Assembly (NCBI GenBank): GCA_930367215.1
Contig: OV884059.1
Span: 232,871,803-232,935,802 of the forward strand
Source: Pollenia angustigena
Lineage: Eukaryota; Arthropoda; Insecta; Diptera; Polleniidae
Length of the DNA stretch: 64,000 nucleotides
Direction of reading: 5' to 3'
Part shown: piece after piece, positions 43,630-54,366 of the stretch
Numbering within the stretch: position 1 is the first letter of the stretch
How the letters are laid out: each line of letters begins with the position of its first letter
Translations under genes and position numbers: made by a program
Notes under the pieces: model-generated
What the model saw: the letters and a program-made list of their open reading frames with translations, nothing else
What the model was told of the DNA's origin: nothing
Database searches by the model: none

Positions 43630-44419
43630 GGACAAACTATTAATTTTTCTAGTATCGAAATAGGGTAGCCAGATTTTGAATTCGGAAAAACAGTACATTG
43701 GTTATGAAAAAAACAGTACATTCAAGAAAAAAACAGTACATTTTTTTACGAAACCATAACTAAATATTTACAACTCCTGAACACCAATAATATAAAGAAA
43801 TAGACTTCAAACATCAACATCAAAGGAAAAATTTACATTTAATGGTATTTCATATACAAAATCACACCATTTGCGTTTATAAAGCATACACCACAAACGA
43901 AGCATTTGGCCATTGTATCATTTTCCAATGTATAATGTTTAAATATCTTAGTTTATATTTAACTTAAAAAACTTATTCATTGATTGGGTTAGTGGAATTT
44001 TCTTAAAACATATTGGTATTTAAAGCAATTTTCACCACACACATATTGTCGAACTATCGCATAAATTTCAGAAAATATTTGTTTCTTTCTTTAATTTAAA
44101 CGGTAGTCATATGTCTTAAAATAAAAACACGAAAATATATGAAGGATATGAGCAACTCCTTATTTAATCTGTGTATTTTTGACAAAACAATAGACGCAGT
44201 ACAAAAATTCTAATTATTTTACAACTTTTTTGTTTGCAAAACAACAATTTCTTTAAACTAAATATTGTAAAATAGAGTGTGCAACAAAATTAGGGTCATC
44301 GCCACCAGCCTCAACACTTGCACCGCGAAATGAAAGTAGACTAGAAGTAGAGCAAATCTGCCAAAAGGTTTTGAAAAATTAGTTCGGGCTCCCGAAATAT
44401 GGGCCCCTAAAGTTTTAAA

Positions 44420-45080
44420 ATTTTTTAAAAAGGCGTTTGGTATAAGTCAAAATAAATATACTAAATGTACTTCTGAGCTAAAAAATAATTGTAGATGTCT
44501 TCAGTAGAATCGTATTGCGATTCTTTTCTTAGAATTTATTAACCCTCTAACTCTCATTTTAAGGGGTAATTTTTGCCCTTTTTCCCAACTCTTAAAAAAA
44601 AGGATACTAAAACGGCACTTATAAGAGTTAAAATGCTCTACCAATATTTTCTGCATCAAATTTCACTAGGGGTCTTCTAAGACCAAAAATTATCAAATGC
44701 AAGTAAAACGGGTTTTCGAAATTCCGGGCCTTGATTTTTTTTAATTTTTCGAAAACCCGTTTTACATACATTGCACGCTTTTTTGGTCTTGGAAGACCGC
44801 TAGTGAAATTTGATGCAGAAAATATTTATTGAATATTTTAACCCTCTAACGTACCGTTTTAGTGTAGAAGTTAAAAAAATTACAAAAATTACCCCTTAAA
44901 ATGAGTGTTAGAGGGTTAATATATTCTATGAACAGAACTGCCATACAATTCTACTGAAGACATCTGAAATAGTCTTTTAGGTCAGAAGTACATTTAGTAT
45001 ATTTTTTTGACTTGTACCAAACGCCCTTTCAAGAAATTCAAAAATTTCAATGCCCGAAATTTCGAGAATTCTTTTAACCC
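44420..45080. repeat. Palindromic segment nested in the hAT
   Basis: TTTGGTATAAGTCAAAATAA to GATGTCTTCAGTAGAAT on the left recur inverted on the right (ATTCTACTGAAGACATC to TTTTTGACTTGTACCAAACG). The arms are about 100 bp. The piggyBac-type MITE sits near the centre. Confidence 0.7.
44543..44915. mobile_element. piggyBac-type MITE, TTAA-flanked
   Basis: The ends are CCCTCTAACTCTCATTTTAA and, reversed, CCCTCTAACACTCATTTTAA, with TTAA at 44539-44542 and 44916-44919. It is 373 bp, largely palindromic (CGAAAACCCGTTTTACATAC and partner). Family assignment rests on TTAA plus a CCC start. Confidence 0.75.
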
Positions 45081-45427
45081 TAATAAGTGCCGTCTTGTAT
45101 ACTTTTGTTTAAGAGTTGGGAAAAAGGGCAAAAATTACCCCTCAAAATGAGAGTTAGAGAGTAAATAAATTCTAAGATAAGGATATTATGACAATATGGC
45201 TTGATAGCATACCGTTAAAAATTCCCAAATGTTTATTTAAAAACGATTTTTCTTAATGTCTTTGTTTTTTGGACACTAAACTTAAAAATCAGTACAGAAA
45301 ACAGTACAAAGTGTAAAAAACAGTACATTTGCGTACTGTTTTGGGTGTTGTGCATAAAACAGTACAATTGACAAAAATCAGTACATGTACTGCTAAAAAC
45401 AGTACGTCTGGCAACCCTATATCGAAA

Positions 45428-46034
45428 CAAAATCAATAGTACATAAATGTGTTTTAATCATAGTACAATAAGTACCAGGTATGTTCATTAGGGAGAGTTT
45501 TCGATATTTACCCATGCAATGTCAAATTAATTTATTAAATTTTTTGACGCTTGTTTAAATTTTTCTCCATATATTCTTTTGTTTGACGTTATGTACATGG
45601 ATTTTGAAATTGAGAACAAAATTTCTCATGACTATACCTTGTACTTATTCTAAGATAATTTTAAGTAAATTTATATCACTTGTTTAAAAGATATGTATGC
45701 ATGTATAACCCAGCTAGCATTTTGTCTGATAACCACATATTTAAGGAATCAGCTTCTTGAGCAAAATAACCGCATATGATCTAAATTTTCGATCATAAAT
45801 GATACTCTGGTTGTGAGAAAATGGTACCCTACCGATGAATCGCCTGAAAGAATATTTTGTGATACAATTTTCAGATCTCTTTTTGATCAATTTAATGATA
45901 GTTTTTATAATAATTTTTAGGAATTTTCCGTCTTATTTTTCAATCGTAAATTATGTATATAGTTTTTGATTATATTTTAAATCTATTTTTAATCGTCATG
46001 TTTTTTATTTTTTCTTTTATAAAAGTAGCTCTTG
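45428..46034. other. Unassigned
   Basis: CAGGTATGTTCATTAGGGAG at 45477 matches 17498, an unclassified dispersed repeat. No gene was found. It ends with AGCTCTTG, the target duplication of the next element. Confidence 0.4.
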
Positions 46035-46628
46035 CAAGGCGAATTTATTACAGGTGGTCTTAAAAGCCCTGCTGATCAGCGTTACCGTTGTGATACTAAA
46101 GTATCAATTTGACCCTTTTTCGACGGTGTTGATACCTTTTATGACCCTTTTTTTTAATTATACTTTTGTATCATTATCACCTATTTTGTGACACTTTTTG
46201 ACCCTTTTTTTGGAAATATGTAGCTCTCACATTTTGTTTTTTGTCAACACTGCGGAACAGAAGTGCTAAACAAATGTTTTCGAAATAAGCATTGCTTGAT
46301 ATGGAACAGACTCAAAGTATAAACTAACAATTCCATGCTATATTCTCCTTGATTTTTGATAGTAAAGTTCAATTTCCCTAAAAGCAAACATAACCCATAT
46401 AAATATTTGTTATTTTTTACGGTGGTTTCTTTTTAAAACAAAAATTTGACATTTTATTAAAAAAATGCAATTTGGTGTTTTGCTCTCTTAAACAGTAGCA
46501 TGTTTTAATTAAAAAAAATTCGCCCTTAATAATGGCAAAAGGTATTGAACTTTTCGCCACCTTTTGAATCGACAGTGTTGAGAGTGCCCTAACAGGAATG
46601 AAAACAAGAGGTAAAAATTGCTCAATTA

Positions 46629-47314
46629 CATTGCAGCCACACGATCAAGCTTTTCTTGATAGTCTTTTACATAACCTGTTTGTCAAAATATGCAAAAATT
46701 GGTAGCTGTGACGTAGGCTGCGCGCAAGTTGAAAGCAATTTACTTTTTCAAGATGTCGTCGCCGAGAAAACAACTCAAAATGTTTTGCTATTTTCCACTT
46801 TTGATTTTTCTGCACTGTAGGCTGTTCGAAGGGACTTTATTTTTTTCTTTACTTCTTCCACTGTCATTTTTGTTTCAGAAGCTATAGACTCGTAGGCTTT
46901 TATTTTCAAATCATTTCGCCTATATGATGAAAGAAAGATTCATAAAATTTCATGGCTTCTGTACAGCTCTATGAATCGCAGAACATCATTTTGCTTATTA
47001 ATTTTATAAATAAATTTTATTAATAAACATATTTCACTATTTTTTTAGGTTTTTAGCTAAAATTTTAAAATTCCCGCAACAATTTGTAAAAAAAGAACTT
47101 CAGCTTTTGCCGGCAAAATATTTGTGAAAAAAAAACAAAAACAACTTCAAAAGATTTGTAATAAGATGTTTTCTTGAACGAAATAGGATACACTCACTGG
47201 CAAGAGAATTTTAGAGGCAAGTTCGTATCAATTTTTAAAAGCATGAGTGTATTGGTAAAAAAGTGTGAGTGTATTAAAACTTGATAGGCCAAACTTGATC
47301 GTGTAGCCCTCAAG
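46629..47314. mobile_element. Nested 686-bp element with 3-bp TSD (CACTA-like?)
   Basis: Copy 2 of the host hAT reads CTCAATTAGCGG without interruption. Here the site reads CTCAATTA, then the insert, then TTAGCG, so TTA is duplicated. The ends are CATTGCAGCCACACGATCAA and, reversed, CTTGAGGGCTACACGATCAA. A 3-bp duplication and ends near CA...TG suggest a CACTA-type driver, but that is tentative. It is non-coding. Confidence 0.7.
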
Positions 47315-47560
47315 TTAGCGAAAATTCCCAAATGTTTGGTAAAAGCGGTATGTTAGCAACAAAGTCTTATATTTATTAAAAACCGTAAAAGCTTTAAAAA
47401 ATCTCACACTTACAGGAAAAAATCGCTTTAATCGAGAAAATGGTTACAGTTCGCGAACGATAGCAAAATTTAAAACAAACACTAAAATTTATTTGACATC
47501 GCTAAATCGGAAAATTACATAAAAAGTATGAACAAATTAATTATAATGATAAAGAATAAA

Positions 47561-47782
47561 CTTTTTGTCAGGTGTTTAAAACAGGACAGAGCATTCCGTA
47601 AAAAAAATTAAGTTTTTTGAGCTCTTCCTACCTGAAATATTACTTTTTTGTGTGCTTAAAAAAACTTGGTCTTTTTGTCAGGTGTTTAAAACAGGACAGA
47701 GCATTCCATAAAAAAATTAAGTTCTTTGAGCTCTTCCTACCTGAAATCTTATTTTTTTGTTTGCTTATAAAAAAACTTGGTT
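47561..47782. repeat. Tandem duplication of about 111 bp in the hAT
   Basis: CTTTTTGTCAGGTGTTTAAA to AACTTGGT occurs at about 47561-47671 and again at 47672-47782 with few differences. Copy 2 of the hAT carries a single unit, so the duplication is specific to copy 1. Confidence 0.8.
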
Positions 47783-48320
47783 CATTAAAATGGGAAATAC
47801 TGCTTATAAAAAACTTGACCCTTTTTTTTATTGAAATACCCTTTTTTTGACCCCTTTTTCTGGAAAATCCCCTTTTTGTGACCCTTTTCGAAAATTTCCA
47901 ACGGTAACCCTGCTGCTGATATTAGCAAAAATCACTGTTGGATGTCAAAATTTTGTTTATTCTCTTTTATTATCGTTGTTTCTGTTTTGTTTTATTTCTG
48001 TTTTTGACATTGTACAATGATTTTACAAAAACAAATTGCTTGTGGTTTTTGTACGAGTTGAACTTGTTGTAGTACCTAGATTACCTGGGATGAATTCGCC
48101 TTGAGCTCTTGATTATACAAAAGTTATCGTTTTCTCAAAAAGAAAAGAAGAAACCATTCGAAATTATTGCAATAAATTTAATTAACACATATCTTACGAA
48201 TTCTGTTTCTGGAGAAGAACATGTAAAACTCCAAGCGTAGAATTCCGGCAAAAGTAAATACCGGTATTTAAAAGTGAAATTGTGACAACTTCAGAAACGA
48301 TTTTTGACAGATGATTTAGT

Positions 48321-49269
48321 CAGGGCTGTCAGATATGGCGATTTCTCGCCAAACGTGGCGATTTTGAAACGTGTTTGGCGATGGGATTTTCCGTTTGGCG
48401 ACTGGCGACTTTTGTGGCGATTTTTGATATAACTGGCGATTAACTTGGCTAATTTTACCATTCATATTATTTCAGCGATTTTGAAATAAAAAATTTGCAC
48501 TTTTATTTACATAAGCGGAGTCAGGCCTCTCCAGCTAAATATATATAAATATATACATACATACTTATAGATTTTTGAACAGTTTGTCCTTTTTTGTTAT
48601 CATTACTGGTTAAAAAAAAATCTGGCTAATTTTTTTCACATGATTTTTGTTTTATTATAATTTTAAGTGAATTATTCAGTCACTTTTTAATTCCAAGGTT
48701 TAAAAACCTGCAGTCGAAAACAAAACCTGTCGAACAAAAAACAAAAATTTGTCTACAATTTTTCGCTTTTTGATTTGGTTTGACAGCGACTATTTACATT
48801 TAATGAATTACAAGTAAAAGCAAAAGTTTTTTTTTGACCAATGACAAATGAAAAAGTGGAAGAGATGGCAGCTTTTCAACTTCGACTACAGTTTTTTAAA
48901 CACTGCTTAAATCTAATAGTACGTATCCAGGTCAAAACAATAGTAATGAAATCGATGAGCCTGAAGTGATCTTATAGACTTGTGTGCTTAATTTTAGTTT
49001 TTTTAACTGAATAAATGATCTCCATTTTATGTTATTTAAAAAAAAATAAAAGTTAATAAACAAAATTTACTTTCGCCGTTTTTTTGTATTTTTTCTCAGT
49101 TTTTGGCGATTTTTGACTGCAATATTATATCAGCTTTTTTTGTATGCAAAATTTAATTAAAAAAAAAAAAAAAAGATTTCGAAAACTGAACAAAATTGAC
49201 GTGTGGCGATTTTTGGCGATTTACGACATCCGGCTTGGCGATGGAGCTCAAAAAAATCTGACAACCCTG
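48321..49269. mobile_element. hAT element X with TGGCGATTT arrays
   Basis: The ends are CAGGGCTGTCAGATATGGCG and, reversed, CAGGGTTGTCAGATTTTTTT. The flanks GATTTAGT (48313-48320) and GTTTTAGT (49270-49277) agree at 7 of 8 bases. TGGCGATTT occurs many times at both ends. There is no transposase. Confidence 0.85.
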
Positions 49270-49414
49270 GTTTTAGTAGTCACAATTTCCAGCTTTTGCT
49301 TCCCCTTTTTAGCACTCGCTATCTAGCACTAGCAAAGAGTTATTCACATTATTTGTAGATTAAACTTTTCAGCATAGCTAGTACTGAAAAGTAAAAGCTA
49401 GTGCTAGTACTTAG
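49270..49414. repeat. Short spacer with AGCTAGTGCTAGTACT repeats
   Basis: The spacer between two opposite hAT copies contains AGCACTCGCTATCTAGCACT, AGCTAGTACTGAAAAG and AGCTAGTGCTAGTACT, all variants of one word in both orientations. Confidence 0.5.
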
Positions 49415-50050
49415 CAGGGTTGTCAGATTTTTTTGAGCTCTATCGCCACACCGGATGTCAGAAATCGCCAAAAATCGCCAAACGTCAATTTGGTTCATTT
49501 TTGTAATTTTTTTTTTTTTTTTTAAAAACGCTAGTATAATATGTGAGTCAAAAATCGCCAAAAACTTAGAAAAAATACAAAAAATTCGCCTAAAGTAAAT
49601 TTTGTTTTGTTTATGTAATTTTTTTTTTAAATAACATAAAATGGTGATCGTATAAGTATTCAGTTAAAAAAGCTTAAATTAAGTACACAAGTCTGTAAGA
49701 TCGTACACTTCAGCCTCACTGATTTCATTACTGGAGTTTTGACCTGCATACCTATATACTATAAGAATTAAATAGTGACTGAATATAAAATTCACTTAAA
49801 CTGATAACAAGACAAAAATCATGTGGAAAAAAGTTTTAAGTTTTTTTTTATATTAGTAATGATAACAAAAAATTACAAGCTGTTTAACAAAATCCCCGAA
49901 ATAATATAAATGTTAAAAATAGCCAATTTAATCGCCAGTTATATCAGAAATCGCCACAAAAGTCGCCAGTCGCCAAATCGGAGATCCCATCGCCAAACAC
50001 GTTTCAAAATCGCCACGTTTGGCGAGAAATCGCCATATCTGACAGCCCTG
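49415..50050. mobile_element. hAT element Y, inverted relative of X
   Basis: The ends are CAGGGTTGTCAGATTTTTTT and, reversed, CAGGGCTGTCAGATATGGCG. The flanks GTACTTAG (49407-49414) and GTAATTAG (50051-50058) agree at 7 of 8. It is a 636-bp inverted copy of X with internal differences, an independent insertion 145 bp away. Confidence 0.85.
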
Positions 50051-50518
50051 GTAATTAGTACTATGAATTATAAACTACGTTTTTAATCTCGACCCAATAA
50101 AAAATGATTTTTATTCTCACAAACATCTCATTAAAAATAGCCATTAAATTCTAACCCCCGTATTCATAAAAAATTAAAATGGATTTGAAATGCATTTTAA
50201 GAAAAATTTTGGCTTAAAACACATTTCAAACTTATTTTATTTTTTATGAATACGGCAGTAAAAATTTAAAAATTTTTTTAACTTTTTTTGTGCTACAAGT
50301 GCGAGAACATTTTTCACTACTATGGTGCAAAGCTAAAGCTGGAGGTCAACACTACTCGTTCAATTCGTTAAAGTATCTGTCAAAAAGTAAAAGCAGTGTA
50401 AAGTTTTATTGACAAGTTACAGAGCTAACGCGTATCATGCATAAACGTATAGAACGCATTAAGTGGGATTACTTTCCACTTTGCACGCGTCTTGAAAAAA
50501 GAAAAGAAAGTACCTATA
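50051..50518. other. Unassigned
   Basis: An AAAAATTAAAATGGATTTGAAATG / CATTTCAAACTTATTTTATTTTT inverted pair near 50168-50250 is followed by single-copy sequence. There is no gene. Confidence 0.35.
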
Positions 50519-50688
50519 GGCCCAACTATAATATGCTTAAGTTGGATTAAGCAATTGTGCGAATACATGTGATTCATATGTGTCGAACCATAATCAACTT
50601 AAGACAACTTTTTGGTCAATTTTATGAAACTGCTTAAGCAAAGTGCGAAACAGTAGCCTAAGCCAGCTTATGCAAATTATAGTTGGGC
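50519..50688. mobile_element. MITE with GGCCCAACTATAAT ends
   Basis: The ends are GGCCCAACTATAATATGCTT and, reversed, GGCCCAACTATAATTTGCAT. It is a relative of 60317-60498. TA is present next to both ends, which fits a TA target. It is non-coding. Confidence 0.75.
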
Positions 50689-51161
50689 CTTATCAAACGC
50701 ATAGAACGCAGGATATGGACCTCCAGCTGAAGAATTTAAAAAAATAATTTATCCTATTTTGCCTTTAAAGGCTAGGTTATACGTAATGTAAAAATAAAAT
50801 AAATAAATAAATAAATGTATTATTTAGCTGTTATGCAAAAATAGGTAGGTACATAGGTATGCATTAAAAATTTAATTGTTTTTTCTTTTTTTTAAAAAAT
50901 TCTTAAAAAAAAGTATCGGCTTATCGAAAGTAAAATATCGCCGTTACCGATATATCGGCAAATCTGAAGTATCGTCGATACACCGGTATGCGTTCTCCTA
51001 ACTTTTTAGTAATAAAACGGTTGGTTAAAAAAAATTTATTTTAATTTCCCTTTAATACCCATTAATTAAAAATTGTTTTGCTTCTATGAAAATTTTTAAA
51101 TTTCTAGTTAAGTATGTATGTATGTACCCTCTTCTTGATCAAGTGCGACATGTATCTACTC
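50689..51161. other. Unassigned
   Basis: A TATCGGCTTATCGAAAGTAA / CGATATATCGGC stretch at about 50913-50985 is transposon debris. It ends with ATCTACTC, the duplication of the next hAT. Confidence 0.35.
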
Positions 51162-51319
51162 CAGGGTTGCCGAACATGGTCTTTTCCGACCAAATTTGGT
51201 CGGATGTTTTTGGTTTGGTCGGATGGTAGGCCAAACCTTATTTTGGTCGGTTTTAGAAAATTGGACGGATAGCAGACAATTACAAATCTCATAGCGTTTT
51301 TACTTAACATAAACATTTT

Positions 51320-51960
51320 TTTTTGATAGTTGATGAAACTATGGATATGGCATTGATATTACGTTAGGAGCAAGTTACTTTGACGGTGTTAGTTTTATAA
51401 AGGATAGTTTTGTCATCTTATTCGAGCTTACCAAGTCAGATGCCGTTTAAATTTTTCTTCTTATAAAAAACTTTTTATCAACAAACAATATTCCTATACA
51501 AAATTTTATCGGATTGGCAACAAACGGCGCTTACGCCATGACTGGAACTGTTGGTAAGCTTAAACTACATGTAAAACAAAGACAATATTGTATAATTTGT
51601 TTTCGAAATGTAAGTTAAGCGAACGAAGTCTTCGTTCAGAAATATATGAAAAGGCAGTTAATCCTAGTTAGCAATGCAAAAATATTAAGGTTCTTTGTGG
51701 TAATATTTAAAGTTTTTTCACATAGTCCTAAAAAAAGAATTTCAGGAATTCTGTTCTGTATTTGGTGTATCTTATACAAGATGGACTTCTTAAAGGAAGA
51801 TGTTGTAAGAATCGTAGAACAGCAGGATGCTTTGATACTGTATTTTGAAACATAGTTTTATAAAGGCAATGGTATAAGAGCCGCAGAACTTGCAGAAAGT
51901 ATGGATGAGTTCCAAAACTGAGCAAGTTATCAACGCGTATACAATAAGCCAACTAAGCAT
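51320..51960 (+). pseudogene. hAT transposase remnant
   Basis: The fragments in family order are VDETMDMALILR-like, YFDGVSFIKDSFVILFEL, NFIGLATNGAYAMTGTVGKL (about 51510-51560), KEFQEFCSVFGVSYTRWTSL (about 51735-51795), and RIVEQQDALILYFET (about 51810-51854). The GA.MTG and TRW.SL...V..I motifs are standard in hAT transposases. Frameshifts and stops separate them, and the C-terminal dimerisation domain is not seen. Confidence 0.8.
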
Positions 51961-52593
51961 TGTAAAACTTTTTGATTGATTTTTTACGTTGTCTGCAAGT
52001 ATTAGGATGTATTGGAGCTCAGCCTATATCTTATAAAGTTCAAAACTTTTTTTTTAAATTGTACAAACTTAAGTTAATAAATTTTGATTCATATTTTATT
52101 AGTGGTCTTTATGTGTTATTGCATACGATCAGTGAAATATTCTAGTTTATAAGCGTTATTAAATGAACTTGTATATATACATTTTATTAAAGTTAATCGT
52201 TACCAGCAAATAAACTTTTAATAAAACTAGGAGTTACGTGTAGGACTTTAAATATTTAATAGGTGTGAACTAGGCGTACTTTTTTGTTTTTACTATAATT
52301 GCAAATTACAAAAAAAAAAAAATATGTAGATTTATAGCTTTATCCAATAAAAATTATACTTTTTATCAAAAATATATATACATACATATCGCCATATAAA
52401 ATGCAAAAGGGCCTATGTTCATTTTAAGAAAAAGAGAGATAACTTAATCAAAAGGCAGCTATTGTGATTATAATAACAACGTATTGCGCATGATTGATAC
52501 TATCCTAAAAAAACTGTTTTTGAAATCTCAGTATCGCTAATGAAAATTTTCTAAAAAATATGATAGGTCCTTTTGCATTTTTATCAAGATATA

Positions 52594-54205
52594 CAGTTAG
52601 GGACAAAATTGTTCACAAATTTAGCGTTATTGGCAAAATAGGCTATAAATTTTTGTTTTATTTATAACTATTTAAATTTTTTTAACTATATGAAAAGTAG
52701 AACATTTCAAGAACTCAAAAATAAAAACTTTTCCAAAAAATATATGTTCATAATATTTTACACGGTATCAGTATTGACTTCTGGATGTGAACAATTATGA
52801 CCCTAGTTAGAGATTATTGTTGTATTTGGGTCCTAGCGTTTGGTATGTTGTCCATTTGCTCTTTTAAGCTGCCTTAATCTTTTTTTCCAATCTTTTACAA
52901 GAGTTCTTAGCAGTTTTGGCTCTATTTTTTCCAAGCTTTAACGGCAAGCTCGCTAAGCTTATATCCAGTGTTAGGCGGGTTCCTCTGAGCAAACAAAAAA
53001 GTGGTATTTTGGAAAGGACCAAAGTTACTCAAGTGGCTACTACTCTGGCGACTAATTAGGTAAAATTATTTTCGAGTTTTTATTTTCTTCAAACTAACTT
53101 TTAGGTATTTCTGAAGTATGCTTAATATTGTTGTCCTGCATAATGATATCACCCTGTCGTGATTCTTAGCCGAATATGGCTTATCTTGGAATCAACGGGT
53201 CTTTAATGATGATTATGTAGTGCTTGGCACACATTTTTCTTCTGAATTAGCGGAGTGTTCGAAGCTGGTTCCCGCGAAAACAATCTCATGTCATTTTTGA
53301 GATCATCAAAATTTTAACATTTGGAATTATTTTACTCTTTTACGCTAACACTTTTACGCCAGCCATGTTAACACCCGTCCGCCTGCCTGCAATCCGATAA
53401 TTTTTGTCCGATCTAAGCATGTTACACGAATTAAATCTTTAAAACTGAATTTTTCTTACTTTTTTGCAAACTTCAGCTGTTATTTTTGCTAAAAGATGGG
53501 TTGTCGCTCTTTATTCTAGCTACCAATCTACTAGAACTTAAGCAACTTCGTATGTTTTTAGCGCTTACATCTAAATTGTACTCTATGCTCAGTATTTGCC
53601 GTACCTTAATAGCTATACTGACAACACCAGTAACAATAAGTCGCTTTGATTCGCGAAAATCATTTGGCTAAAGTTTTTTTTGGGCGACCAGCTTTGTTGC
53701 TTTTGGTATCCAAACTACACTTTTTTTTATTTAACATTCAAATCTCTCTGAATTGTTGTATTTTGTGTGATCTTGCGATGTGAGACTTCTTTTTATAAAT
53801 TTTTCACAATGCTTTGTTTTAAAATTGCCGCTTCTGACTTACAGTTCTTGAAGAAACTAGGCAAAATTTAACTGCTCGAATTTTTTTCAAATTTTAAAAA
53901 TATTTAATATTAATGAATTAATTGACTCACTTTAAAAGCAAATCCCACAGATTAAACTTGAAATTTTGTTGGAATTTTTATGACAGATTCACACAGGGTC
54001 AATATTGTTCACACATATGGTTTGGATGTTAGCTTAGTATTAATATAAAAACAAACGGTACTTTTGAAAATAAGTTTACATAGTATTATTTTAAAATGTA
54101 GAAACCCATACAATAGTTTTTGAAAGTTTCCAAGTTGAAACTTTAATAGTTTTCATGATAAACATAAATGTTTTATAATTTCGTGAACAATTTTATCCCT
54201 AACTG
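52594..54205 (-). mobile_element. Tc1 element nested in the hAT
   Basis: The ends are CAGTTAGGGACAAAATTGTT and, reversed, CAGTTAGGGATAAAATTGTT, flanked by TA at 52592-52593 and 54206-54207. It is 1.6 kb, the expected full length for Tc1, with transposase on the minus strand. Since it lies inside the hAT it is the younger insertion. Confidence 0.9.
52820..53790 (-). pseudogene. Tc1 transposase, full length but decayed
   Basis: The minus-strand pieces are FRESKRLIVTGVVSIAIKV (DNA-binding N-terminus, about 53660-53600), SAKNIRSCLSSSRLVARIK, a QDNN-KHTS catalytic-region phrase near 53130-53100, and a C-terminal KAWKKIEPKLLRTLVKDWKK then RANGQHTKR near 52940-52840. Stops and shifts are scattered through. 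It is not a working gene. Confidence 0.75.
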
Positions 54206-54366
54206 TATATATGTTCCCGAAGATCCTATAAGGAGCATAGGGCCCCATCACGATATAATTGCTTTTAAATATTTCAAAAATTTGGTCGGTTTCAAAGGAT
54301 TTTGGTAGATTTTGAAGACAATTTTGGTCGGATAAAAATTTTTTAAACGGCAACCCTGATCTACTC

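Larger units (their letters stand above)
43661..45419. mobile_element. hAT element with AACAGTACATT arrays, exact 8-bp TSD
   Basis: The ends are TAGGGTAGCCAGATTTTG and, reversed, TAGGGTTGCCAGACGTAC. Exact direct repeats TATCGAAA lie at 43653-43660 and 45420-45427. Both ends carry many copies of ACAGTACAT. There is no transposase. It contains a palindromic insert (about 44420-45080) and, within that, a piggyBac-type MITE. Confidence 0.9.
46077..47912. mobile_element. Non-autonomous hAT, copy 1, exact 8-bp TSD
   Basis: The ends are CAGCGTTACCGTTGTGATAC and, reversed, CAGGGTTACCGTTGGAAATT. Exact direct repeats CTGCTGAT lie at 46069-46076 and 47913-47920. The ends carry many TGACCCTTTTT or AAAGGGTCA words. 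Copy 2 is at 62215-63235 in reverse. Copy 1 is larger because of a nested 686-bp element and a local duplication at 47561-47782. Hydrophobic open frames in it are accidental. Confidence 0.92.
46035..48103. mobile_element. P-like MITE split by a hAT element, exact 8-bp TSD
   Basis: The ends are CAAGGCGAATTTATTACAGG and, reversed, CAAGGCGAATTCATCCCAGG. Exact direct repeats AGCTCTTG lie at 46027-46034 and 48104-48111. The MITE proper is only the outer 42 bp on the left and 191 bp on the right. The rest is the hAT at 46077-47912. Confidence 0.9.
51162..54358 (+). mobile_element. hAT transposon with decayed transposase and nested Tc1
   Basis: The ends are CAGGGTTGCCGAACATGG and, reversed, CAGGGTTGCCGTTTAAAAAA. 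Exact direct repeats ATCTACTC lie at 51154-51161 and 54359-54366. TTGGTCGGAT words fill both ends. Between 51320 and 51960 a hAT transposase is still readable in pieces. A Tc1 element was inserted at 52594-54205. This is the only hAT here with clear coding traces of its own. Confidence 0.92.

Noticed and set aside
47617..47850. Frame rich in Phe and Leu
   Set aside because: It lies in the non-autonomous hAT and is created by the 111-bp duplication. It is not a membrane protein gene.
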